Assembly: GCA_028688145.1 (NCBI GenBank)
Contig: JAQTYU010000007.1
Span: forward strand, 1 to 64,000
Direction: 5' to 3'
DNA from: Thiotrichaceae bacterium
GTDB lineage: Bacteria; Pseudomonadota; Gammaproteobacteria; Beggiatoales; Beggiatoaceae
DNA: 64,000 bases
The notes beneath the pieces were generated by a model, which ran no database searches, was not told the origin of the DNA, and was given only the letters and a program-made list of their open reading frames with translations. Positions 21,172 to 29,707 of this stretch are shown piece after piece; position 1 is the first letter of the stretch, and every line of letters begins with the position of its first letter. The position numbers and the translations under genes were made by a program.

Positions 21172-21358
21172 CTCGTTCCCACGCTCCAGCGTGGGAATGC
21201 CTACCTCGTCGCTCCAGCGGCGAGGATTTTACAAGCTTATTTCAGATAAAAACATTTATATCTAAATAGTTATATCAGTTTAAATGTTTAGCATTCGTGA
21301 ACAAACGCACCGCTGGAGCGACGCATTAGGCATTCCCACGCAGGAGCGTGGGAACGAG
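21172..21358. repeat. Composite inverted repeat with nested hairpins
   Basis: A 49-nt arm beginning CTCGTTCCCACGCTCCAGCG (21172-21220) recurs inverted at 21310-21358 with few mismatches. Each arm contains hairpins CCCACGCT/AGCGTGGG and CGTCGCT/AGCGGCG. About 90 nt of AT-rich DNA lie between. It fills the spacer between the RM gene and phhB and looks like a non-autonomous palindromic element. Confidence 0.7.
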
Positions 21359-21365
21359 AAAATAT

Positions 21366-21647
21366 CTATTTAATCCCAGCAATCACCTTGGCTAAATCAA
21401 AATCTTTCTGCGTCAAACCGCCCGCATCGTGCGTCGTCAAACTAATGCTTACTTTATTATAAGAAATCGCAATATCAGGATGATGAGCCGCCGCTTCACT
21501 GGGGGCAACCAACTGATTCACAAAGGCAATTGCCTCGATGAAATCCTTAAATTTGCGCGTAATCTGCAATGCGCCATTGTGCACGCTCCAATTTGGCAAA
21601 GCGTTTGCTTGCACTTGAATTTCTGCTTCTGTCAGTAACTGTGCCAT
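21366..21647 (-). CDS. phhB: Pterin-4a-carbinolamine dehydratase
   Basis: A 93-residue protein that dehydrates 4a-hydroxytetrahydrobiopterin, normally to recycle the cofactor of aromatic amino acid hydroxylases. The active-site segment EAAAHHPDIAISYNKVSISL, with the adjacent histidines, and the trailing THDAGGLTQKDFDLA match the family, as does the length. No phenylalanine hydroxylase gene is near, so the role may lie in general pterin metabolism; folE2 sits about 4 kb away. Confidence 0.93.
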   Translation of the reverse strand: MAQLLTEAEIQVQANALPNWSVHNGALQITRKFKDFIEAIAFVNQLVAPSEAAAHHPDIAISYNKVSISLTTHDAGGLTQKDFDLAKVIAGIK

Positions 21648-21748
21648 AATTTAACGCTCCTGTGAAAACCCTTGATAAGCTTTGAGTGTAGCAAATATAA
21701 AAACTTTCACTGCGCCCATTAGTAGGTGCGAATTTATTCGCATGAGTT

Positions 21749-21842
21749 CGTAGGGTGTATAAGGCGTAGCCGTCATACACCTTGCGATTTGAAACTCTAT
21801 GCGGTTAAAGGTGTATGGCGGCTACGCCTTATACACCCTACG
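21749..21842. repeat. Dispersed palindrome GTAGGGTGTATAAGGCG, copy 2
   Basis: 94 bp with outer arms CGTAGGGTGTATAAGGCGTA and GCCTTATACACCCTACG. It differs from copy 1 at scattered positions only. It lies between phhB and lolC/E. The rest of the spacer (21843-21965) contains ACTGCGTAACTCCT near 21882, a motif that also ends the element at 40569-40692. Confidence 0.8.
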
Positions 21843-21953
21843 TTTGATAAGTCTTTTTGAATTAAGATGTTATTAATTTAACTGCGTAACTCCTCATTTA
21901 TTTTCAGCCCCTTTTTTTGAGTACGTAGATACTGTTTAACCCGTTGATTCAGG

Positions 21954-21959
21954 TATAAT
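21954..21959 (+). promoter_or_regulatory. TATAAT -10 box immediately before lolC/E
   Basis: A perfect TATAAT ends 6 bp before the ATG at 21966. The expected start point would coincide with the ATG, giving a leaderless or nearly leaderless transcript. No clear -35 is seen at 17 bp (ACTGTT). Confidence 0.4.
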
Positions 21960-21965
21960 GCCCGC

Positions 21966-23291
21966 ATGTTTAAACCTCTCGCTTTATATATTGGCTTGCG
22001 CTACACCCGCGCAAAACGCCGTAACCATTTTATTTCTTTCATTTCACTGACTTCAATGTTAGGCATCGCGCTCGGAGTCACCGCGCTGATTACGGTATTG
22101 TCCGTAATGAATGGCTTTGAAAAAGAGCTGCGCGAACGCATGTTAGGCATGGCAGCCCATGTGGTGATAAATCCCATGCAAGGCAATTTAGCGAATTGGA
22201 AACCCCTGCTCGATGAATTAAGACCGCTGCCACGAGTCACAGGCGTTGCGCCCTATGTGCAAGGTCAAGCGATGGTCACTTATGATAAAGCGGTGCGTGG
22301 CGCAATGTTGCAAGGCATCGACCCCGTGCTAGAACCCCAAGTTTCCAAAGTGCAAGATAAAATGCTGGTCGGCAATCTCAGCGATTTGAAGGCGGGCGAA
22401 TTTGGCATTGTGCTTGGCGAAGAATTGGCGCGCGCCTTGGGCGTGAATTTGGGCGACAAAGTTACTATCGTGGTGCCACAAGCTTCAGTCACGCCCGTTG
22501 GCGTATTGCCACGCATGAAACGCATGGATGTGAAAGGCATTTTCCGCATTGGAATGCACGAATTCGACAGCGCGTTTATTTTGATGAATATTGACGACGC
22601 GGCAAAATTGCTGCGGATTCCTGAAGGTCAAGTAGACGGGCTAAATATGAAACTTGATGATATGTTTTACGCACAAGATTTCGTCGCGCAAATCAAAAAA
22701 GTTGCCACTGCGCGTAATGACAGCGAATTGCCTAAAACTTTCACCCCTGAAGTGGCGAATAAATTAAAACAAGCTTTACCGCCCGAAGGCTTTTTTGCTT
22801 ATGATTGGTCGTATCGCCATGCGAATTTCTTCAAAGCCATCAAAATGGAAAAAGCGGTGATGTTTATTATTCTCGCGCTGATTGTGGCAGTGGCGGCGTT
22901 TAATATCGTTTCGACTTTGGTGATGGTGGTCACGGATAAGCAAGCCGACATCGCAATTTTACGCACTTTGGGCGCGACCCCGATGACGGTCATGGCAATT
23001 TTCATGGTGCAAGGGACAATTATCGGTGTGCTCGGCACGATTATCGGCGACATTGGCGGCATCAGTTTGGCGTTGAATGTGCAAAATATTGTGCCCGCGA
23101 TTGAATCCTTCTTTCATGTGAAATTCCTCTCTGCTGAAGTCTATTACATCAGTGAATTGCCTTCGGATTTGCAGTGGATGGACGTGTATAAAATTACAGG
23201 AATGTCCTTGTTAATCAGTTTATTCGCCACCATATACCCTGCATTGCAAGCAGCGCGTACCCAACCTGCGGAGGCGTTGCGTTATGAGTAA
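21966..23291 (+). CDS. lolC: Lipoprotein-releasing ABC transporter permease (LolC/E)
   Basis: A 441-residue inner-membrane permease of the Lol complex, which extracts mature lipoproteins from the inner membrane and passes them to LolA. It has the family N-terminus ([20 protein letters not shown]), one membrane segment near 25-50, a large periplasmic domain, and three FtsX-type membrane segments in the C-terminal third (from about 295), ending [13 protein letters not shown]. Only one permease gene is present next to lolD, so it may act as a LolC/E hybrid homodimer (LolF-like), although a second gene could lie elsewhere. It overlaps lolD by 8 bp. Confidence 0.92.
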   Translation: MFKPLALYIGLRYTRAKRRNHFISFISLTSMLGIALGVTALITVLSVMNGFEKELRERMLGMAAHVVINPMQGNLANWKPLLDELRPLPRVTGVAPYVQGQAMVTYDKAVRGAMLQGIDPVLEPQVSKVQDKMLVGNLSDLKAGEFGIVLGEELARALGVNLGDKVTIVVPQASVTPVGVLPRMKRMDVKGIFRIGMHEFDSAFILMNIDDAAKLLRIPEGQVDGLNMKLDDMFYAQDFVAQIKKVATARNDSELPKTFTPEVANKLKQALPPEGFFAYDWSYRHANFFKAIKMEKAVMFIILALIVAVAAFNIVSTLVMVVTDKQADIAILRTLGATPMTVMAIFMVQGTIIGVLGTIIGDIGGISLALNVQNIVPAIESFFHVKFLSAEVYYISELPSDLQWMDVYKITGMSLLISLFATIYPALQAARTQPAEALRYE

Positions 23292-23976
23292 TGAAATCAA
23301 TTATGTGTTGCACTGTGAAAACGTCTGCAAGCGTTTTGATGAGGGCGAATTAGCGGTTGATGTGCTCAAAGGCATTAGTTTAAGTATTGCCCGTGGCGAA
23401 CAAGTGGCGATTGTCGGTACTTCAGGTTCTGGAAAAAGCACTTTATTGCATTTATTGGGCGGCTTGGAAAATCCCACCGAGGGCGAAGTCTGGGTGGCTG
23501 GCAAGCACATGAACCGTTTAAACGCAGCGCAACGCGGCTTGGTGCGTAATCAAAGCTTGGGTTTTGTGTATCAATTTCACCATTTGCTGCCCGAATTCAC
23601 CGCGCTGGAAAATGTGTGTATGCCTTTGTTAATTCGCGGCGATTCGGTTGCCAAAGCGCAAGCACAAGCCACGACTTTGTTAAATGAAGTCGGTTTAGGC
23701 AAACGCCTGAAACATAAACCCGGTGAAATGTCGGGCGGTGAACGGCAACGGGCGGCAATTGCGCGGGCTTTGGTGACAGAACCCGCTTGTGTGCTCGCTG
23801 ATGAGCCAACGGGAAATTTAGACCAACGCACCGCAGAACAAGTTTATGAACGCATGTTGGCTTTGAATCAATCCATCGGCACAAGTTTGGTGCTGGTCAC
23901 GCATGATTTGCAGCTTGCCCAAAAAATGCAGCGTACTTTGCGTTTGGTGGATGGGGTTTTGAGTCAGGATGCGTAG
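23284..23976 (+). CDS. lolD: Lipoprotein-releasing system ATP-binding protein
   Basis: A 230-residue ABC ATPase. Walker [10 protein letters not shown], the Q-loop ([17 protein letters not shown], the LolD-type segment), ABC signature [15 protein letters not shown], Walker [13 protein letters not shown] and the H-loop VTHD are all intact. It powers the lolC/E permease encoded just upstream, with overlapping reading frames indicating translational coupling. Confidence 0.95.
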   Translation: MSNEINYVLHCENVCKRFDEGELAVDVLKGISLSIARGEQVAIVGTSGSGKSTLLHLLGGLENPTEGEVWVAGKHMNRLNAAQRGLVRNQSLGFVYQFHHLLPEFTALENVCMPLLIRGDSVAKAQAQATTLLNEVGLGKRLKHKPGEMSGGERQRAAIARALVTEPACVLADEPTGNLDQRTAEQVYERMLALNQSIGTSLVLVTHDLQLAQKMQRTLRLVDGVLSQDA

Positions 23977-24066
23977 TTATTTATGATTTAATCAGTATCA
24001 CTTACACCTGAGGTGTGGTGATGTGCGGGGGTATAACTTTTTTTATCCCTCGTAAGTGCCCTAATT

Positions 24067-24080
24067 ACACTAGATAGTGT
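24067..24080. promoter_or_regulatory. Candidate operator of the YafO-like TA locus
   Basis: The palindrome ACACTA-GA-TAGTGT lies between the putative promoter region and the ribosome-binding site (GGAG at 24083) of the antitoxin gene. Autoregulation at such a site is usual for toxin-antitoxin loci; here it is inferred from position only. Confidence 0.4.
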
Positions 24081-24092
24081 TAGGAGTTAGAA

Positions 24093-24272
24093 ATGGTACA
24101 AGCTTCGTCCATGACTATACAAAAGGATTGCCCTACTGAACCACTTTCTTCAGTTAAAAAACCTTTGGCGATTTCAGAAGAGTTTTGTGAGAGTTTTCAT
24201 AAGGCAGCGGTGAAATCAGTTCTTGAAATGAAAACTCAAGGACGTAAGCCCGTCTTCATTAAAATAGCTTGA
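24093..24272 (+). CDS. Putative antitoxin upstream of a YafO-like toxin (59 aa)
   Basis: A 59-residue ORF with a good ribosome-binding site (TTAGGAGTTAG) before the ATG. It has a Lys/Pro/Ser-rich start, then a predicted helix (SEEFCESFHKAAVKSVLEMK) and a C-terminal QGRKPVFIKIA. Small antitoxins next to YafO-type toxins often end with an alpha helix followed by a GRPxxxx strand, and this fits. The stop is 28 bp before the toxin start. It was found by reading the spacer. The pairing is well supported by context; the antitoxin function is inferred. Confidence 0.6.
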   Translation: MVQASSMTIQKDCPTEPLSSVKKPLAISEEFCESFHKAAVKSVLEMKTQGRKPVFIKIA

Positions 24273-24300
24273 CGGGGTTTTGTTTAGGGCATGAATTTTT

Positions 24301-24735
24301 TTGAAAGAAGTAAGCGTTTACATTGAGGCACAGGTTAAACAGCAGTTGAATGCTGAAGAGCTGGAAACGCTGGCGGCAGAATTCAAGCAATACAAAACTT
24401 CTGCACCCCAGCATTTTCTAGGTTTGAAGTTGGGTAATCCTTATTTTGGTAAAGATGAAGGACTCACGCAGCCCTCCTCTATTAGGAACATACTCTACAA
24501 GGTTCATATAAAACCTCGCTTTCCTAAAAAAGACAGTCGGCACTGGCAACAACAAATTGCCTCGGGAAAAATCCCAAGTTCTGACCACATTTTGATTTAT
24601 AGCAGGGGAGCAATGAATGAAAATGCTTATCTTCTCTTGGACATATTCCGCCCTGATGGACACAAGAAATTACTGAATTTTTCCAGATTGGAAGATTTAA
24701 AATTGCTCGCAGATGAATTTAGAATGCAGTTTTAA
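24301..24735 (+). CDS. YafO-family mRNA interferase toxin
   Basis: A 144-residue protein that shares the layout of E. coli YafO, a ribosome-dependent mRNA interferase: a helix with LNAEELETLAAEFKQYK, a central HI-type segment (KVHIKPRFPKK), SSDHILIYSRGAMNENAYLL, a D-x-x-x-x-P-x-x-HKK segment and a C-terminal ADEFRMQF. These correspond to LTAEELDALTADFISYK, HLVYCQGAF, EPHK and EAFRMRF in YafO. No ATG is available in frame; TTG at 24301 is the only normal start, with AGGG about 11 bp upstream. It forms a two-gene locus with the 59-residue ORF. Confidence 0.75.
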   Translation: MKEVSVYIEAQVKQQLNAEELETLAAEFKQYKTSAPQHFLGLKLGNPYFGKDEGLTQPSSIRNILYKVHIKPRFPKKDSRHWQQQIASGKIPSSDHILIYSRGAMNENAYLLLDIFRPDGHKKLLNFSRLEDLKLLADEFRMQF

Positions 24736-24871
24736 ATCAGGATGCGTGATTAATATTTAAATCAAAGAGCGCATACACTTAAATACTTTGTTCACTCTAG
24801 TTTAGTGGCATTGATTGTTTTTTGTATGTACACTTGTCATTACAAAATATTAATTTAAGTGGGATAGACTG

Positions 24872-25114
24872 ATGGCTACATTAAATGTTCGTTTGGATGA
24901 CAAGCTTAAAAGTGAAGTTGATGTGGTGCTGAAAGGGTTAAACACCACAGCATCCGAAGTAATACGCCAGACACTCCAATATATTGTAGATAATGGGCAT
25001 TTACCCATAAAAACCTTGACAGTGAGTGATAGCGAAGCTCAGTTAATTGCAACCGTGCGAGAACGTCTTAAGAATCCTCAGCTAGGCATTAAGGTTAGTT
25101 TGGATGACTTATGA
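24872..25114 (+). CDS. relB: RelB/DinJ-family antitoxin
   Basis: An 80-residue protein starting ATLNVRLDDKLKSEVDVVL, the ribbon-helix-helix DNA-binding segment of RelB/DinJ antitoxins, followed by an acidic tail that would wrap the toxin. Its stop overlaps the toxin start by 11 bp. A ribosome-binding site (GTGGGAT) precedes it. Confidence 0.85.
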   Translation: MATLNVRLDDKLKSEVDVVLKGLNTTASEVIRQTLQYIVDNGHLPIKTLTVSDSEAQLIATVRERLKNPQLGIKVSLDDL

Positions 25115-25388
25115 GCTTGAGTTTGATCCAAGAGCTTTGAAAGAATGGGAAAAATTGGATGCGTCTATACGTGTCCAATTCAAGAAGAAGATAGCAAAAG
25201 TATTGCTCAATCCTCATGTTCAAACAAACAAACTTCGAGAATTGCCCGCGTGTTATAAAATAAAGTTACGCACTTTGGGTTATCGCTTGGTCTATCAAGT
25301 CCATGATGAACGCATCGTGGTTTTGGTAATCGCTATTGGAAAACGGGAAAATTCTGAAGTTTACAATGACGCGGAAAAACGTGTTTAA
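25104..25388 (+). CDS. relE: RelE-family toxin
   Basis: A 94-residue protein of the RelE/ParE fold. The start TYELEFDPRALKEWEKLD, the central KLRELPACYKIKLRTLGYRLVYQV and the final VIAIGKRENSEVYNDA match RelE proteins. The basic/Arg and Tyr residues used for A-site mRNA cleavage (GYRLVYQV, GKRENSEVY) are present. It is translationally coupled to the antitoxin and followed by a terminator. Confidence 0.87.
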   Translation: MTYELEFDPRALKEWEKLDASIRVQFKKKIAKVLLNPHVQTNKLRELPACYKIKLRTLGYRLVYQVHDERIVVLVIAIGKRENSEVYNDAEKRV

Positions 25389-25427
25389 GCATGTTAACGT
25401 AAATTAACATTATTATGTCGTAGAACT

Positions 25428-25463
25428 AAGGTGGATTAAGACATTGTCGTTATCCACCTTTTT
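25428..25463 (+). terminator. Terminator of relBE
   Basis: A 9-bp stem AAGGTGGAT/ATCCACCTT with a 15-nt loop and trailing T residues. Just upstream, at 25391-25410, is a 7-bp inverted repeat ATGTTAA-6nt-TTAACAT. Confidence 0.7.
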
Positions 25464-25478
25464 CTATTTAGTTTCCAG

Positions 25479-25503
25479 GTTGACTTGTATGGTCAACTAT
25501 AAT
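25479..25503 (+). promoter_or_regulatory. folE2 promoter with abutting palindrome
   Basis: The inverted repeat GTTGAC-7nt-GTCAAC (25479-25497) directly adjoins TATAAT (25498-25503), 31 bp before the folE2 ATG. The palindrome occupies the spacer and -35 zone, as expected for a repressor site. folE2 is Zur-regulated in many bacteria, but this site does not match the usual Zur box, so the regulator is unknown. Confidence 0.5.
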
Positions 25504-25533
25504 CACACAATGACTGTACAAGAGGATTAAAGC

Positions 25534-26331
25534 ATGAATAAGCCCGTCACTCCGATGTCTGACGTACAAAGCAGTCACGATACCCGACGTATTCCGATTA
25601 ATAAAGTGGGTATTAAAGACATCAAACACCCCGTGCGGGTGAAAGACCGTTCTGGGCGCGAACAGCACACCATCGCCACGTTTAATATGTATGTGAATTT
25701 GCCGCACAATTTCAAAGGCACGCACATGTCGCGCTTTGTGAAAATTCTGAATGAACATGAATACGAAATCAGCATTGATTCATTTCAGGCAATGTTACGC
25801 GACATGCAGCAACGCCTAGAATCGGAAGCGGGGCATATCGAAATGAGTTTTACTTATTTCGTGAAAAAAACTGCGCCCATTTCTAAAGTTGAAAGCCTGC
25901 TCGATTACAACGTGACTTTAATCGGGGAAGTGAAGAATTCTGTCGCAACCACGCTAATTAAAGTGCTGATTCCCGTAACTAGCCTGTGTCCGTGTTCTAA
26001 AGATATTTCCAAATACGGCGCACACAGCCAACGTTCACACGTCACCGTGAGTGCAAAAACTGATGGCTTTGTGTGGATTGAAGATTTAATCGACATCGTT
26101 GAAAAAGAATCTTCCAGTGAACTTTACGGCTTGTTAAAACGTCCTGATGAAAAATTCGTCACTGAACGCGCCTATGAAAATCCCAAATTTGTTGAAGATT
26201 TAGTGCGCGATGTCGCGGCGCGTTTAAATGCAGATGCCAGAATTTTGGCGTATAGCGTCGAAGCGGAAAATTTTGAATCAATTCACAATCATTCGGCTTA
26301 TGCGATGATTGAATGTGATAAGGCGGAATAA
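25534..26331 (+). CDS. folE2: GTP cyclohydrolase FolE2 (type IB)
   Basis: A 265-residue metal-promiscuous GTP cyclohydrolase I. It converts GTP to 7,8-dihydroneopterin triphosphate, the first step of folate and related pterin pathways, and can replace zinc-dependent FolE. The family signature [20 protein letters not shown] with its catalytic Cys lies near residue 150, and the conserved [11 protein letters not shown] segment near 65. Length is normal. A promoter with an abutting palindrome lies upstream. Confidence 0.95.
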   Translation: MNKPVTPMSDVQSSHDTRRIPINKVGIKDIKHPVRVKDRSGREQHTIATFNMYVNLPHNFKGTHMSRFVKILNEHEYEISIDSFQAMLRDMQQRLESEAGHIEMSFTYFVKKTAPISKVESLLDYNVTLIGEVKNSVATTLIKVLIPVTSLCPCSKDISKYGAHSQRSHVTVSAKTDGFVWIEDLIDIVEKESSSELYGLLKRPDEKFVTERAYENPKFVEDLVRDVAARLNADARILAYSVEAENFESIHNHSAYAMIECDKAE

Positions 26332-26357
26332 TCGGGAATTTCACGTCTTAAGCGCAA

Positions 26358-26388
26358 GGACTGGCAGTGCTTGTAGCACTGCCAGTCC
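26358..26388. repeat. Perfect 13-bp hairpin between folE2 and dtd
   Basis: GGACTGGCAGTGC/GCACTGCCAGTCC with a 5-nt loop. No T-run follows. It could attenuate or stabilise the folE2 message or separate folE2 from dtd. Confidence 0.6.
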
Positions 26389-26414
26389 TCAATGATTCGC
26401 GAAGGAATTCAAAC

Positions 26415-26852
26415 ATGATCGGATTAGTACAACGTGTCACCCGCGCCCAAGTCAGCGTTGATGAACAAGTTATCGGCGCGATTGAACAAGGCATGTTAGT
26501 GTTAATTGGTGTCGAGCGTGAAGACAGCCCACAACAGGCAGATCGTTTATTAGAGCGTTTATTAAATTACCGTATTTTTGCCGACGCACAAGACAAAATG
26601 AACTTAAACTTACAAACCATTGCAGGGGGATTGTTACTTGTCCCGCAATTCACCCTCGCCGCCGACACCCGCAAAGGTTTACGCCCCAGTTTTACCCCCG
26701 CAGCACCGCCCGCTTTGGGTGAAGAATTATTCAGCTATCTTTGCAAGCAAGCCCGCCAACGTTACGCCAAAGTTGCCACGGGACAATTTGGTGCAAACAT
26801 GCAGGTTTCACTGGTGAATGATGGACCTGTCACTTTTTGGCTGCACAGTTGA
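26415..26852 (+). CDS. dtd: D-aminoacyl-tRNA deacylase
   Basis: A 145-residue enzyme that hydrolyses D-aminoacyl-tRNA and thus removes mischarged D-amino acids from the translation pool. The start [16 protein letters not shown], the segment [19 protein letters not shown] and the C-terminal GPVTFWL (the Gly-cisPro chirality filter) are all present. The ATG at 26415 matches the family; an upstream alternative start would add 16 residues through the hairpin and is unlikely. Confidence 0.95.
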   Translation: MIGLVQRVTRAQVSVDEQVIGAIEQGMLVLIGVEREDSPQQADRLLERLLNYRIFADAQDKMNLNLQTIAGGLLLVPQFTLAADTRKGLRPSFTPAAPPALGEELFSYLCKQARQRYAKVATGQFGANMQVSLVNDGPVTFWLHS

Positions 26853-27096
26853 AAACAGGATTACTACTCCCCTATAAAAAGGATTTTTAAAGATTAAATC
26901 TTTCTCTTTAGCTCATTCAAAGAGTTGGGAACGCAGTTGAACCCTTAAAACGCCAAAATTCATAGAAATATTCAAGCTTTAGAACTGTGTGGAAAACATA
27001 ATAAAAATTTGGTTTGATATTTGCACATAAGAGTAAAACAGCAGCTAGAGCATTTGATGATTTAAGACCGTCATGTAATAGAAATGCGTTTATTCA

Positions 27097-29706
27097 ATGG
27101 AGAAAGAATCGGACAATAGTCCTGTATTTCTCGGGAAGTGTAGTAAAATATTACACAGACCTTGCAGATTTACCATTTTAGGCGATTACAGCGTATCCGT
27201 GGACATTCATAAATATAATCCTATACATGAGGGCATCATTCCCCTCGGAAAACGCCTTGCTTTTCGACAAGCAAAGTATGTTGTGTTGATTGCGTTGTGT
27301 TTAGGACTTTTTTCAGGTGGCGTAGAGATTTATTTAGGGCTTTTGGAAGAACGCGCCCAACTTGAAACCACGCTTAAAAACTTAAGCCAAACCATACGCT
27401 ATCCCGCCGCAAAAGCCGCACAATTAGCGGATCGTGAACTGGCGCAATATGTAGTAGAAAATTTAAAAGACCATCCCTTTGTCCATAAAATTCGCTTATT
27501 AGATGAGGCAAATATCAGTCTCATCGACTGGCAATTACCCCCCAAAACCAAATTTTACGCCACACTAATTTATGCCTTGTTTGGCGAACCCCGTGTGTTG
27601 ACTCAAGAGTTGTATACCTCTGACATTCTCACCAGTAATTTGCATTCTTTATTGCTCAATCCCTATCAACGCCAAGTGGGCTTGTTAGTCATTGAAATTG
27701 ATCCCTATGTGCTCGGAGAACGCTTTATTCACCGCGCCCACGTCTTTCTAACCTCAGAATTAACCCGTAGCCTGTTGTTTGGGGTGTTATTATTTTGGCT
27801 ATTTCATCGCTCGATTACTTACCCCTTGGCACGCATGAGTGGGGCTTTAGCGAAGATGGACTTAGAAAATCCGCAATGCGCCCGCCTTCCCAAACTTCCC
27901 GCCCATCAAGATGACGAATTTGGCTACTTAATCACCGTCACCAATCGATTGCTGGAAAATATCGAAGGGCATATTAATCAGCAGGCAGAAATTGAAGATA
28001 AACTGCTTAAACTTTCTCATGCCGTTGAACACAGCCCAATTTTAATCGTCATCACTTCCATTGAAGGCTTGATCGAATATGTCAGCCCCAGCGTGGTGCG
28101 TTTGTCCGAATACAGCGAAACCGAATTAATCGGCGCAACGCCACGCATTTTTAAAAGCACTTTCACCAGCAAACAACGTTATGTGGAAATGTGGGACACC
28201 TTGCTGAGCGGTAAAGAATGGCGTGGACAGTTTTTAAACTGCAAAAAAGGCGGCGGTTTTTATTGGGTCAATGCCTTTATCTCCAGCGTGCAAAATAAAG
28301 AAGGACAAATTACCCATTTTCTCGCGGTGGAAGAAGATATTACTGAACTCAAAGTGCGTGAAAAACAATTTGAAGATTTGATTTATTACGACACCTTGAC
28401 CCAATTACCAAACCGCACTTTATTCGATGACCGTTTACAAACCGCTTTAGCACAATTGGGTGAGTCGGGCGAATTTGGGGCGGTGATGCTATTAGACATT
28501 GACCGTTTTAAAACCATTAATGACAGTTTGGGCTATTCAGCAGGCGATAAATTACTCCAAGAAATTGCCACACGCTTGGCCAGCCAGATTTCACGCAAAG
28601 ACACCTTGGCACGCATCAGTGGCGATAAATTTGCCGTGCTCCTGACCCAATTGGACAGCATCGACCGTGTCGCGAAAATGGCAGAAATGGTGGTGCGTTG
28701 TTTTGCAGAACCGTTTAATTATCATCAGCAAGAATTTTTCTTCACCATCAGTTTGGGCATTAGTCTATTCCCCAGCGACGGTCAAGATACTGACACTTTG
28801 CTCAGCAATGCTGAAACCGCGATGTATCGGGTGAAAAATAAAGAACGCAACAGCTATCAGTTTTATAAACCCGCGATGAATGTCCAAGCGGCTGAATTAT
28901 TGGCATTGGAAAATAATTTGCGGCGGGTGATTTCTGATGTTGAACAAATGAATCAACAGTTCAAAGTCTATTATCAACCGCAAATCGATTTACACAGCGG
29001 CAAATTGTGCGGGGTTGAAGCTCTGATTCGTTGGCAGCATCCACAACGCGGTTTAGTCAGCCCTCGGGATTTTATCCCCTTGGCAGAAGAAACAGGCTTG
29101 ATTGTGCCGATTGGTGAATGGGTGCTGCGGGTAGCGTGTGAACAAGCGAATCAGTGGTTTAAACAAGGCGCGCCACGGATTCGGGTGGCGGTGAATATTT
29201 CTGCACAACAATTTCAAACCCCGCATTTTGTCTCATTTGTACAAAATATTTTGCACAGCACGGGGCTGCCGCCTGAATGTCTAGATTTAGAAATTACGGA
29301 AAGCACCTTAATGGGCAATGTGCAAACTGCCCAACAGGTGCTTGCGAAGTTGAAAACGCTGGGGCTGCGGGTTTCAATTGATGATTTTGGAACAGGTTAT
29401 TCTTCACTGAATTATTTGCGTAAATTTCCCGTCGATACTTTAAAGATTGATCAATCATTTATCAGTGATTTAAATCTGGATGAAGATAACACCACGATTA
29501 CTAAAGTCATTATCGACATGTCGCATAATTTAAACTTGTCGGTCATCGCCGAGGGTGTGGAAACTGAGGGACAACTAAATTTCTTGCGCCATCATTTGTG
29601 CGATGAAATTCAAGGTTTTTATATCAGTATGCCCTTACCTTATCAGGAATTTACTAAGTTATTGTTGCAAGAACATTTCAGCATTGCCCCTTATGCTCCT
29701 GCCTAA
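27097..29706 (+). CDS. Membrane PAS-GGDEF-EAL protein, probable c-di-GMP phosphodiesterase
   Basis: An 869-residue sensor. Membrane segments near 59-80 and 226-245 flank a periplasmic region, and a HAMP-like linker follows. A PAS domain (about 308-418), a GGDEF domain (about 425-580) and a C-terminal EAL domain (from about 620) come next. The GGDEF motif reads SGDKF and no RxxD inhibitory site precedes it, so cyclase activity is unlikely. The EAL domain keeps EALIRW, EITES, DDFGTGYSSL, KIDQSFI and AEGVE, so it should hydrolyse c-di-GMP. The degenerate GGDEF may bind GTP and regulate the EAL domain. The start is uncertain within the first 30 codons. It is a single gene. Confidence 0.9.
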   Translation: MEKESDNSPVFLGKCSKILHRPCRFTILGDYSVSVDIHKYNPIHEGIIPLGKRLAFRQAKYVVLIALCLGLFSGGVEIYLGLLEERAQLETTLKNLSQTIRYPAAKAAQLADRELAQYVVENLKDHPFVHKIRLLDEANISLIDWQLPPKTKFYATLIYALFGEPRVLTQELYTSDILTSNLHSLLLNPYQRQVGLLVIEIDPYVLGERFIHRAHVFLTSELTRSLLFGVLLFWLFHRSITYPLARMSGALAKMDLENPQCARLPKLPAHQDDEFGYLITVTNRLLENIEGHINQQAEIEDKLLKLSHAVEHSPILIVITSIEGLIEYVSPSVVRLSEYSETELIGATPRIFKSTFTSKQRYVEMWDTLLSGKEWRGQFLNCKKGGGFYWVNAFISSVQNKEGQITHFLAVEEDITELKVREKQFEDLIYYDTLTQLPNRTLFDDRLQTALAQLGESGEFGAVMLLDIDRFKTINDSLGYSAGDKLLQEIATRLASQISRKDTLARISGDKFAVLLTQLDSIDRVAKMAEMVVRCFAEPFNYHQQEFFFTISLGISLFPSDGQDTDTLLSNAETAMYRVKNKERNSYQFYKPAMNVQAAELLALENNLRRVISDVEQMNQQFKVYYQPQIDLHSGKLCGVEALIRWQHPQRGLVSPRDFIPLAEETGLIVPIGEWVLRVACEQANQWFKQGAPRIRVAVNISAQQFQTPHFVSFVQNILHSTGLPPECLDLEITESTLMGNVQTAQQVLAKLKTLGLRVSIDDFGTGYSSLNYLRKFPVDTLKIDQSFISDLNLDEDNTTITKVIIDMSHNLNLSVIAEGVETEGQLNFLRHHLCDEIQGFYISMPLPYQEFTKLLLQEHFSIAPYAPA

Positions 29707-29707
29707 A

